This document shows, piece by piece, positions 57,172 through 64,000 of a stretch of 64,000 bases of DNA. A program made the position numbers and the translations under genes. The stretch is from Bacillus sp. OK048 (GTDB lineage Bacteria > Bacillota > Bacilli > Bacillales > Cytobacillaceae), in the NCBI RefSeq assembly GCF_900103525.1, contig NZ_FNHN01000003.1, positions 372,001 to 436,000 on the forward strand, read 5' to 3'. A model generated the notes under the pieces. It ran no database searches and was not told the origin of the DNA. It saw only the letters and a program-made list of their open reading frames with translations. Position 1 is the stretch's first letter, and every line of letters starts with the position of its first letter.

Positions 57172-57693
57172 TTGTACCCGAAAGCGTATATTCAATTTTT
57201 GGCCCATTTTCATGGGGACCGCGATTATTTTGAATGCCATGAAATTCTAGAAGAGTATTGGAAGGAATCTAATGAAAGAAAAAAAAATTCAATCTGGGTA
57301 GGCTTTATTCTTTTAGCGGTATCGAGGTATCATCAGCGAAGGAAAAATTTCATTGGTGCCAAACGAACATTGGAAAAAGCCATTAAGATTTTATCCATAC
57401 AGGAAAGTAGACCAAACATACAGGGTTTGGATTCAGGTAGTTTATTTCCCTTGCTTTCAAAACTTCTGGATCAAATCAATCATGAGGAAAGTTATCAGAG
57501 CATAAATTTACAGATAGCGGACCCCATACTATTAGATGCCTGTATAAAGGAATGTAGGTCCAAAGGATTTATCTGGGGACAAGAGAGCGACCTAGGGGAT
57601 GAATCTATTGTGCATCGGCATAAATTACGCGACAGAACATATGTTACGGAAGAACGAATAGAAGCACTAAAGAATAGAAAAGACAACAGATAA
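57172..57693 (+). CDS. ypuF: YpuF-like DUF309 protein
   Basis: A 173-residue protein starting at TTG 57172, with AGGGGTGATC upstream. The DUF309 signature HGDRDYFECHEILEEYWKE (about 14-32) and the RRKNFIGAKRTLEKA helix (about 56-70) are clear. A helical protein of unknown function. It converges on ribT, as in B. subtilis where ypuF lies between ribT and scpA. Confidence 0.87.
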   Translation: MYPKAYIQFLAHFHGDRDYFECHEILEEYWKESNERKKNSIWVGFILLAVSRYHQRRKNFIGAKRTLEKAIKILSIQESRPNIQGLDSGSLFPLLSKLLDQINHEESYQSINLQIADPILLDACIKECRSKGFIWGQESDLGDESIVHRHKLRDRTYVTEERIEALKNRKDNR

Positions 57694-57711
57694 TATCCGT
57701 TGTCTTTTCTA
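57675..57711. terminator. Bidirectional terminator between ypuF and ribT
   Basis: An AAAAGACAAC/GTTGTCTTTT perfect 10-bp stem with T-rich 3' sides on both strands, overlapping the ypuF stop. Confidence 0.85.
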
Positions 57712-58122
<411 letters not shown>

Positions 58123-58228
58123 TCATAAATAAACAGTTTTCATTATAATATGTAGTCATATTTTTAAAGTGTATCATTATTGTCAATCATACATAATAAA
58201 TGTTTTTCTATCAATCCCAATAATATTA

Positions 58229-58321
58229 TTATTTTGGTACAATAAAAACCCAATAGATAATCCCCCAAATAAGAGCTAGTCCTAAAAGGATACTAAAAAC
58301 GGCCCAATTGTTTTTCTTCAC
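58229..58321 (-). CDS. 30-residue single-span membrane peptide
   Basis: A GTG start with GGAGG six bases upstream encodes a basic N-terminus (MKKNNW) and one membrane helix rich in Leu, Ile and Trp, ending IVPK. The strong ribosome site and compact topology support a real gene. It lies alone in the 378-base gap between ribT and lysA; the rest of the gap is AT-rich with nothing else I can assign. Function is unknown. Confidence 0.6.
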   Translation of the reverse strand: MKKNNWAVFSILLGLALIWGIIYWVFIVPK

Positions 58322-58403
58322 AATAAACCTCCAAAAACAATTTGAAGATAGCGTACATGTTGTCATTCTACACTATATCTATAAAATAATCCATGTTCTT
58401 TCG

Positions 58404-58435
58404 CAAAACAAATAAACCGCCGCATTACACGGCAG
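58404..58435 (-). terminator. Intrinsic terminator after lysA
   Basis: A six-pair CCGCCG/CGGCAG-type stem (one wobble) is followed by TTTATTTGTTTT on the minus strand. Confidence 0.65.
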
Positions 58436-58440
58436 TCCAT

Positions 58441-59745
58441 TTATCTTAAAGGAAGGTCCAACCGAAGTAGATCTTCATACGTTTCTCTTTTTACAACAAG
58501 TGATGCTATCCCATTTTCAACAAACACTACTGCCGGACGTGGTATTCGATTATAATTGTTTGCCATCGAATATCCATAAGCTCCGGTACAAAATACAGCA
58601 AGAAGGTCATCAGCCTCTGTCTCCGGGAGTGGTAAATCCCAAATCAGCATATCACCTGATTCACAGCATTTCCCTGCTATTGAAACCTTTTGCGCGCTTT
58701 TCGCTAAAGGTTTTTTAGCAAGTACCGCTTCATACTTCGCCTGATAGAGAGCAGGTCTAATATTATCACTCATTCCACCATCTACTGCTAAATATTTTCT
58801 AACTCCTGGAACCTCTTTTGAAGACCCAATTTGATAAAGTGTTGTTCCAGCATCACCTACGAGTGACCGTCCTGGTTCGATCCAAATTTCAGGCATATCC
58901 ATAGAATATTGCTGAATTAAATTCTTTACTTCTTTAATAATTTCACTAACATATTGAGAAGGCAATAGTGGTTCATCTTCACTCGTATAACGGATTCCGA
59001 AACCGCCACCTAGATTTAATACTTTGGCTACAAAGTTATGATTATTTTTCCATTGATTCATTTTTCCAACAATTTTTTCAGCAGCAAGCAAAAATCCAGT
59101 TGTTTCAAAGATTTGCGAGCCAATATGACAATGTAGTCCTAAAACATTAAAGTTATTAAAACTAAGGGCAGAAAGTAAGGCTTCTTCCGCTTGTCCATTT
59201 TGCAAATCAAATCCAAATTTGGAATCTTCCTGGCCTGTTAAGATGTAATCATGTGTATGTGCTTCAATTCCAGGTGTAACCCGCAGTAGGATACTGATGG
59301 ATTCACTTTTTTCAAGACAAATAGTTTTTAAAAGTTCTAATTCATAAAAATTATCAACTACAATACAACCAATTTTGTTTTCTAGTGCCATTTCTAGTTC
59401 ATCTCGACTTTTATTGTTACCATGAAAATGTATGTTTTCTACTGGAAAACCCGCTGCAATGGCTGTGAATAACTCTCCACCTGATACTACGTCAAGCGAT
59501 AAACCTTCCTCTTCAGCAAGCTGCAGCATAGCAATCGTCGAAAATGCTTTACTAGCATATGCAACCTGGGCTTTCACATTTTGCTCATCAAAGGTTTTTT
59601 TAAATCCTCTTGCCCTTTCTCTCATCAATGCCACGTCATAAACATAGAGAGGAGTTCCAAATTGCTCGGCTAATTCAACTGCATCTACTCCGCCTATTTC
59701 CAAATTCCCATTGCCGTTTACGCCTGTTGTTCCATAAAAATACAT
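58441..59745 (-). CDS. lysA: Diaminopimelate decarboxylase
   Basis: It makes lysine from meso-diaminopimelate with PLP. The 434 residues carry the Schiff-base Lys in AYASKAFST (about 63-71), GLHCHIGSQ (about 203-211), the phosphate loop LGGGFGIRY (about 250-258), EPGRSLVG (about 292-299) and the substrate Cys in CCESGD (about 361-366). It lies just after spoVAF, the usual Bacillus arrangement. Confidence 0.96.
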   Translation of the reverse strand: MYFYGTTGVNGNGNLEIGGVDAVELAEQFGTPLYVYDVALMRERARGFKKTFDEQNVKAQVAYASKAFSTIAMLQLAEEEGLSLDVVSGGELFTAIAAGFPVENIHFHGNNKSRDELEMALENKIGCIVVDNFYELELLKTICLEKSESISILLRVTPGIEAHTHDYILTGQEDSKFGFDLQNGQAEEALLSALSFNNFNVLGLHCHIGSQIFETTGFLLAAEKIVGKMNQWKNNHNFVAKVLNLGGGFGIRYTSEDEPLLPSQYVSEIIKEVKNLIQQYSMDMPEIWIEPGRSLVGDAGTTLYQIGSSKEVPGVRKYLAVDGGMSDNIRPALYQAKYEAVLAKKPLAKSAQKVSIAGKCCESGDMLIWDLPLPETEADDLLAVFCTGAYGYSMANNYNRIPRPAVVFVENGIASLVVKRETYEDLLRLDLPLR

Positions 59746-59835
59746 GCCTTTCCCTCTCTTTCGTATAGTCTCTTTACTAATGGCTCTAATCTTATAAAAG
59801 TCTTAGTACCAGTCTATTTTCAAGCTTGAAAAAAG

Positions 59836-59880
59836 TAATAAAATAAATAGGCAGAATCCATAAAGGATACTGCCTATTTT
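59836..59880 (-). terminator. Intrinsic terminator after spoVAF
   Basis: AAATAGGCAG-ATCC/GGAT-CTGCCTATTT arms with one mismatch and a 5-nt loop are followed by ATTTTATT on the minus strand. Confidence 0.85.
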
Positions 59881-59947
59881 TATGAGCTTTTTATCCTTTT
59901 TCATAATTAAAAATACTTTAGCATAACCTTTTGCTTTCCGCAATAAT

Positions 59948-61432
59948 TTATTCTCCAGCCGGCGGCTGACGGTATCGGTTCCTCGGATGAACAATACTTG
60001 GACGCAGGATTGATCCTGGAATCGCCCTTCGGAAAATAATTTGTAGGAATCCCTTTGGTTCAAAAGGCAGAAAAGGCCAAAAGTACGGGGTATTAAATGT
60101 CCTTGTCGTAACTAAATGAATAAACAGCAAGGTACCGCCAATTACAAATCCTGGTGTATGGAACAAGGATACGAGAATGAGCAGGGTTATTCGGCCTATT
60201 TTGTTTGCAACACTTAACTCATAGCTTGGTGTGGTAAATGTCCCAATACCAGATATTGCAACATATAGAATTACTTCATGAACAAATAATCCAACTTCAA
60301 TTGCAATCTGACCAATCAACACCGCTGCTATCAAACCCATGGCTGTTGATAGTGGTGTAGGGGTATGTATGGCTGCTATTTTTAAAAATTCCAGTCCAAA
60401 ATCTGCTAATAGAATCTGGACCACGATGGGAATATTGGTTTGTTCATTTGGTCCGATAAACGAGAGCCTATCTGGAAGTAATGAAGGTTCTAAAACAAAC
60501 AATAGCCATAAAGGAAGTAAAAATATCGATGTCAAAATACCTAAAAACCTTGACCATCGTACGAAAGTTCCCATTACGGGTGCTTCACGAAACTCCTCAG
60601 CATGCTGGACATGATGAAAATAAGTAGTTGGTGTTATGATTACACTTGGTGACGTATCAACATATATGATCACATGTCCTTCTAGAAGATGCGCCGCGGC
60701 TACATCTGGACGTTCTGTATACCTTACCAGTGGATAAGGATTATATCCTTGTTTTAAAATAAACTCTTCAATTGTTTTATCCGCCATCGGAATCCCATCA
60801 ATTTTAATGGCATTAAGCTCTTTTCGAATAATATTAACTAAGTCTGGATCGGCAATATCTAAAATGTAACCAATAGCAACATCCGTTTTTGAACGTTCTC
60901 CAACCTTAACAATCTCAAAGCGCAGTTTCTCATCACGTATTCTTCTTCTTGTTAAAGCAGTATTCATAGCAATATTCTCGACAAAACCATCGCGGGAACC
61001 TCTAACTACTTTTTCTGTGTCTGGTTCTTGAGGTGTACGACCTGGATAGTTTCGTACGTCAACAGCATAAGCCGTATCCGCGCCCTCAACGACAATAACA
61101 ATTAATCCCGATAAAACCTGGGTGACCATTTCTTCAAGTGTTTTAATTGGGCTAACCGATTGATTGACGATCCGGTTTTCTACGATTTTAACAAGATCTG
61201 CCGATAATTTTTCATGATCATTAATATCGACTAGTTCTTCCACTATATCTGTAATAAAACCAGTATCACATAAACCAGTTACCCAGTAAAAGTGTACTTC
61301 TCTTTTCAGAATTTTTAACTTTCTGACACCGAAGTCAAAACTTACTCCTAAACCGACACGCTGTTTCATGTAGTGTTCAATTTCTTGCAGCGACTCAGGT
61401 ATCGGCCATATTTGTTCGTTCTCTTTCGTCAC
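59948..61432 (-). CDS. spoVAF: Stage V sporulation protein AF (GerA-family membrane protein)
   Basis: A GerA-type A-subunit homologue. In 494 residues, a soluble N-terminal domain (about 1-285, with [19 protein letters not shown] and the [25 protein letters not shown] segment read in parts, about 120-150) is followed by five membrane helices (about 290-440) and a Pro-rich tail. In B. subtilis it works with the SpoVA channel complex during germination but is not essential. GTG 61432 has AAAGGAG eight bases upstream. It overlaps spoVAEA by 38 bases. Confidence 0.93.
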   Translation of the reverse strand: MTKENEQIWPIPESLQEIEHYMKQRVGLGVSFDFGVRKLKILKREVHFYWVTGLCDTGFITDIVEELVDINDHEKLSADLVKIVENRIVNQSVSPIKTLEEMVTQVLSGLIVIVVEGADTAYAVDVRNYPGRTPQEPDTEKVVRGSRDGFVENIAMNTALTRRRIRDEKLRFEIVKVGERSKTDVAIGYILDIADPDLVNIIRKELNAIKIDGIPMADKTIEEFILKQGYNPYPLVRYTERPDVAAAHLLEGHVIIYVDTSPSVIITPTTYFHHVQHAEEFREAPVMGTFVRWSRFLGILTSIFLLPLWLLFVLEPSLLPDRLSFIGPNEQTNIPIVVQILLADFGLEFLKIAAIHTPTPLSTAMGLIAAVLIGQIAIEVGLFVHEVILYVAISGIGTFTTPSYELSVANKIGRITLLILVSLFHTPGFVIGGTLLFIHLVTTRTFNTPYFWPFLPFEPKGFLQIIFRRAIPGSILRPSIVHPRNRYRQPPAGE

Positions 61433-61994
61433 GAAACCCACTCCTTTCGAGAATTAGCTCAACCGCTTTTTTCGTAATTGGCGCCCCTCGCTCATAGTGG
61501 TCACGGCGTGCCATTTTTCCCACATCTCCGATTCCAACAATGATTGGAACATCTAATTCATCGAGGCAGTATACGGTATCTCCATTTAATCTTCCTATTT
61601 CAAGCTCGGGGATACCGTGTTTGTCTACACCATAAGGCGTTAATTCACCATCACGATCGATACTGACATCAATTCTTGTCCACTCGGCCTGATGGGTCTT
61701 TGCTGCAACCGCAATAATTCCTAAGACTTCAATTTCCTTATGTGTGGCAACATACTTTAATGCCCTTTCACCTGCACCTTCACCAACAAGTCCACTGTCA
61801 TCAAACATTACAAATACTGGATCATTAGCAGCCTTTTTAATTAATTTTACGAGCTCCTCCCCTGTAAGAAGGGAGGGGTTTCCTTGAGACAGCGAAATAC
61901 ATCGCCCTCCTACTTCATGGGCGACATGTTCGATTGCCCTCTTTGCATACTCATCACCATCAGTAATTAATATAACCCGCCTCCGATTACTCAT
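61395..61994 (-). CDS. spoVAEA: Stage V sporulation protein AEA
   Basis: A 199-residue soluble protein with [20 protein letters not shown] at the N-terminus (about 4-23) and [24 protein letters not shown] near 43-66, diagnostic of SpoVAEA. It is an accessory SpoVA protein that aids germination. AAAGGA precedes the ATG. It follows spoVAB by only 26 bases; in B. subtilis spoVAC, spoVAD and spoVAEB lie between them. Confidence 0.92.
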   Translation of the reverse strand: MSNRRRVILITDGDEYAKRAIEHVAHEVGGRCISLSQGNPSLLTGEELVKLIKKAANDPVFVMFDDSGLVGEGAGERALKYVATHKEIEVLGIIAVAAKTHQAEWTRIDVSIDRDGELTPYGVDKHGIPELEIGRLNGDTVYCLDELDVPIIVGIGDVGKMARRDHYERGAPITKKAVELILERSGFRDERERTNMADT

Positions 61995-62020
61995 ATTAGG
62001 TTGTCCTTTCTAGGCTGACT

Positions 62021-62443
62021 TTAAAGATGAACATAATAGACCCATTGAAATATTGATCCAACAATTTTTCCTAAGACAATCGCCATAATTAAGATAATAA
62101 TTTTCCCATCAATCCCTAGTCTTTTTGCGAGGACAGGAAATACATTTAATGCCTCTGTAAGCCCAGCTGCTAACATTCCAACAAAGACACCACCGCATAG
62201 ACCAAGGGGCAGCATAAAATAGGGGGAAATCCCTAGTATCGGGTCTCTAAGACTCCCCACTACTCCTGTTAAAGCACCCATAACTACAGCCCATTCATAA
62301 TGTCGAATCATCTTCATTGTTTTTGTCAGCTGCGTAAGTCTAGGGATAATACCCAGGACTGTTAGAAAAGCTACAAAACCTGAACCAACGGCTAATCCAC
62401 CTGCAAGACCAATAAACATGACAGCAATTACTTTAATCGTCAT
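62021..62443 (-). CDS. spoVAB: Stage V sporulation protein AB
   Basis: A 140-residue integral membrane protein with four helices. Conserved FIGLAGGLAVGSGFVAFLT (about 11-29), IPRLTQLTKTMKMIRHYEWA (about 33-52) and GVFVGMLAAGLTEALNVFPV (about 85-104) identify SpoVAB. It forms part of the forespore inner-membrane machinery for dipicolinic acid movement. It overlaps spoVAA by 11 bases given the spoVAA stop at 62433. Confidence 0.93.
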   Translation of the reverse strand: MTIKVIAVMFIGLAGGLAVGSGFVAFLTVLGIIPRLTQLTKTMKMIRHYEWAVVMGALTGVVGSLRDPILGISPYFMLPLGLCGGVFVGMLAAGLTEALNVFPVLAKRLGIDGKIIILIMAIVLGKIVGSIFQWVYYVHL

Positions 62444-63053
62444 CTGTATCTTTCATACTTTCCTTATTCTCATGAATAATCACATAGTTATCTAAATCCA
62501 ATTGATAGTTAAACATCTCCACTTCCAGGGGACTAGGTTCTTCGTTGATCCTTTTTTGAAAAACATGATTGAAGAATAAGATCATCCCTAAGCCTAAACC
62601 AATAGAATAGGGAATTTGAAAAATCCAAGGTTTTGAATCTTCGACTCCAGTAATGATTCTGTACATCTTTTCCTGAACACTCCGCATACTGACATCGTCA
62701 TGAAAGTTCATAATGGCCATAGCTGAACCAAAAAATAACAAAAACCAAATTAAAATAAACAAAGGCTTCGACATTTGCTTTTTCTTCAAAATCACTTCTA
62801 TAATGGTTTGTGCTGGTCCAATGGTTTGGACTTCTGCATCCTCGATCAAACCTGAAATCAACCTAATTATTTTCATCACATCAATGACAATAATATTTTT
62901 GTCCCTTTCCGTTATTTGGTACACTTTCAATTTTTTCAATTCAGGGATTACTGATTCTGGAGCAATAATTTGTGCAATATCCATTAAATAGATACTTTCT
63001 TCCGGTTTCGCTAGAACACGATTCCGCATGCGGATGTAGACTGTTTTTTCCAA
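62433..63053 (-). CDS. spoVAA: Stage V sporulation protein AA
   Basis: With the TTG start at 63053 (GGGGAG eight bases upstream) it has 206 residues, the B. subtilis length. A soluble N-terminal domain (EKTVYIRMRNRVLAKPEESI; VYQITERDKNIIVIDVMKII) is followed by two membrane helices (about 95-115 and 138-158). It is the first gene of the spoVA operon and probably SigG-controlled. A second open start six codons earlier overlaps the ribosome site. Confidence 0.93.
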   Translation of the reverse strand: MEKTVYIRMRNRVLAKPEESIYLMDIAQIIAPESVIPELKKLKVYQITERDKNIIVIDVMKIIRLISGLIEDAEVQTIGPAQTIIEVILKKKQMSKPLFILIWFLLFFGSAMAIMNFHDDVSMRSVQEKMYRIITGVEDSKPWIFQIPYSIGLGLGMILFFNHVFQKRINEEPSPLEVEMFNYQLDLDNYVIIHENKESMKDTDDD

Positions 63054-63090
63054 AACACTCACTCCCCACACATTAATTTCTTTGTATAAA

Positions 63091-63097
63091 TAGTATG
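63091..63097 (-). promoter_or_regulatory. Putative SigG -10 element of spoVAA
   Basis: Minus-strand CATACTA fits the SigG -10 consensus CATNNTA and lies 38 bases upstream of the TTG start. The -35 is weak (GTAAA at non-ideal spacing). Confidence 0.4.
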
Positions 63098-63171
63098 AGC
63101 AAAATTTCTTACTTTACTAAAAAAAGCTGGTAAACTTTAATTTTGATACTTCATCAATACCTTTAATAATG

Positions 63172-63212
63172 CAAAAAAAGACCGCATAGATCATGGATCC
63201 ATGCGGTCTTTC
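63172..63212 (-). terminator. Intrinsic terminator after sigF
   Basis: AAAGACCGCAT/ATGCGGTCTTT, an 11-bp perfect stem, is followed by TTTTTTTGC on the minus strand. It overlaps the sigF stop region. Confidence 0.9.
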
Positions 63213-63949
63213 ATTTGTGATAGTATTTTTTTCTCAAGTCTCGAAACTTGAACCTGTGATATTCCCAGCCTCAATGCTACTTCTGATTGAGTTTGATCCT
63301 TATAGTAACGCAAATAAACAATTAGCCGCTCACGTTCATCCAATTCACGGATTGCTTCTTTTAAAGCAATTTTATCAAACCATTTACCTTCATTTCCATC
63401 ATCAATTTGATCTAATAATGTAATAGGGTCGCCATCATTTTCATAAACTGTTTCATGAATGGAAGAAGGCGTTCTGCTTGCATCTTGTGCAAGAATTACA
63501 TCCTCTGGGGATAGCTGTAGATGCTCTGAAATTTCATTAACAGTTGGAATCCTTCCAAAGTTCTTTGATAATTCATCCTTTGCTTTTCTAATTTTGTTAC
63601 CCATTTCCTTTAATGAACGGCTAACCTTTACTGTTCCGTCATCACGAATGAATCTTTGGATTTCACCAATGATCATTGGTACCGCATAGGTAGAAAATTT
63701 CACATCATAGGAAAGATCAAACTTATCTACAGATTTAAGCAGTCCGATACATCCAATTTGGAAAAGATCATCTGGATCATATCCCCTGTTAAGAAACCGC
63801 TGGACAACGGACCAAACAAGACGCATATTTTTTTCAGCAATAAGGTCTCTTGCTGCTTGGTCTCCGTCTTGGCTTTTCTTAATAAGTTCCTTCACTTCAT
63901 GGTCCTTTAAATACGTTTGCGCTTTATCTTTTTTGACCTCCACATCCAT
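63191..63949 (-). CDS. sigF: Forespore RNA polymerase sigma factor SigF
   Basis: This is the first forespore-specific sigma factor. The 252 residues from MDVEVKKDKAQTY have region 2 (LVWSVVQRFLNRGYDPDDLFQIGCIGLLKSVDKFD, about 45-80, with the core-binding PDDLFQIG), region 3 and region 4 HTH (TQSEVALRLGISQVQVSRLEKKIL, about 222-245). AAGGAGA lies eight bases before ATG 63949, two codons into the open frame. It follows spoIIAB, its anti-sigma factor, by 12 bases. Confidence 0.97.
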   Translation of the reverse strand: MDVEVKKDKAQTYLKDHEVKELIKKSQDGDQAARDLIAEKNMRLVWSVVQRFLNRGYDPDDLFQIGCIGLLKSVDKFDLSYDVKFSTYAVPMIIGEIQRFIRDDGTVKVSRSLKEMGNKIRKAKDELSKNFGRIPTVNEISEHLQLSPEDVILAQDASRTPSSIHETVYENDGDPITLLDQIDDGNEGKWFDKIALKEAIRELDERERLIVYLRYYKDQTQSEVALRLGISQVQVSRLEKKILSQMKDRMDP

Positions 63950-63961
63950 TGGCAAGTCTCC

Positions 63962-64000
63962 TTAATTGCATAGCATTTTGCTTGTCTGTAAATGCTTTTT
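63962..64000 (-). CDS. spoIIAB: C-terminal end of anti-sigma F factor SpoIIAB
   Basis: The last twelve codons and TAA are in the window. They read KKHLQTSKMLCN, close to the KSKALCN ending of B. subtilis SpoIIAB, and lie just upstream of sigF as in the spoIIA operon. The rest of the gene is beyond the right edge. Confidence 0.85.
   Translation of the reverse strand, partial: KKHLQTSKMLCN

Noticed and set aside
59746..59835. Possible lysine riboswitch or T-box upstream of lysA
   Set aside because: The short gap lacks the conserved L-box and T-box motifs; lysA is likely read from the spoVA side or its own weak promoter.
59803..60063. 86-codon minus-strand frame ending in a hydrophobic segment after spoVAF
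   Set aside because: It overlaps spoVAF in another frame, and its hydrophobic end is encoded by the terminator hairpin at 59836-59880. No good ribosome site lies before the internal ATG at 59904.

Overview
This window is chromosomal DNA from an endospore-forming, low-GC Bacillaceae bacterium (Bacillus sensu lato). Two lines of evidence support this. Most proteins match Bacillus subtilis families closely, and the gene order follows the B. subtilis spoIIA-spoVA-lysA-ribT-scpAB-dacB-spmAB-rluB-res-sigX-fmnP-fer-ypb-mecB-gudB-ypdA-prsW-sleB-ypeB-cmk-ypfD-fni-yphA-der-gpsA-yphEF-spoIVA-hbs-folE-mtrB-hep-men-ndk-aro-ypiA arc, nearly all of it on the minus strand. I see no prophage, insertion sequence, CRISPR array, tRNA or rRNA. 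I cannot name the species from sequence alone.

Layout from low to high coordinates (transcription mostly runs right to left). 1-8 kb: the end of ypiA, a degenerate amidohydrolase-like protein, and a compact chorismate/Phe-Tyr operon aroC-aroB-aroH-hisC-tyrA-aroA. 8-12.7 kb: ndk, heptaprenyl diphosphate/menaquinone genes (hepS-menG-hepT), mtrB (TRAP), folE and hbs. 13-19 kb: spoIVA, yphF, yphE, gpsA, der and yphA. 19-26.6 kb: ypzI, fni, ypfD, plsC, cmk, ypfB and the germination pair sleB-ypeB, then prsW. 26.7-33.8 kb: asparaginase, ypdA, glutamate dehydrogenase, mecB, a MerR/B12-fold regulator, ypbG, a small membrane protein and a CBS-ACT protein. 33.9-35 kb: the plus-strand cotJABC spore-coat operon. 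35-40 kb: ypbF, ypbE, ypbD, recS-like helicase, ypbB and the plus-strand ferredoxin. 40-50 kb: riboflavin transporter ribU behind an FMN riboswitch, an M23/LysM peptidase, sigX-rsiX, and resABC plus resDE (cytochrome c maturation and respiratory two-component control). 50-57 kb: rluB, spmAB, dacB, an SOD-family protein, ypuI, an unknown gene and scpAB. 57-64 kb: a YjcZ-type peptide, ypuF, ribT, a 30-residue membrane peptide, lysA, a shortened spoVA operon, sigF and the last codons of spoIIAB.

Functionally the region combines aromatic amino acid and menaquinone synthesis, respiration and cytochrome c assembly, and many sporulation/germination functions (SigF, SpoIVA, SpmAB, DacB, CotJ, SpoVA, SleB/YpeB).

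The most interesting departures from the usual layout are these. (1) A 157-bp interspersed repeat occurs as two full copies and one truncated copy. Its terminal arms co-vary, and two copies supply the stop codon of the gene before them. (2) The spoVA operon runs AA-AB-EA-AF, with AC, AD and AEB missing. (3) The aro cluster has no trp genes although the TRAP gene mtrB is present. (4) A 27-bp perfect hairpin lies between fer and ribU. (5) Two proteins, an amidohydrolase-like one and a B12-fold one, have lost signature ligand residues. (6) There are several small or unknown genes and an unexplained structured segment between resE and sigX.
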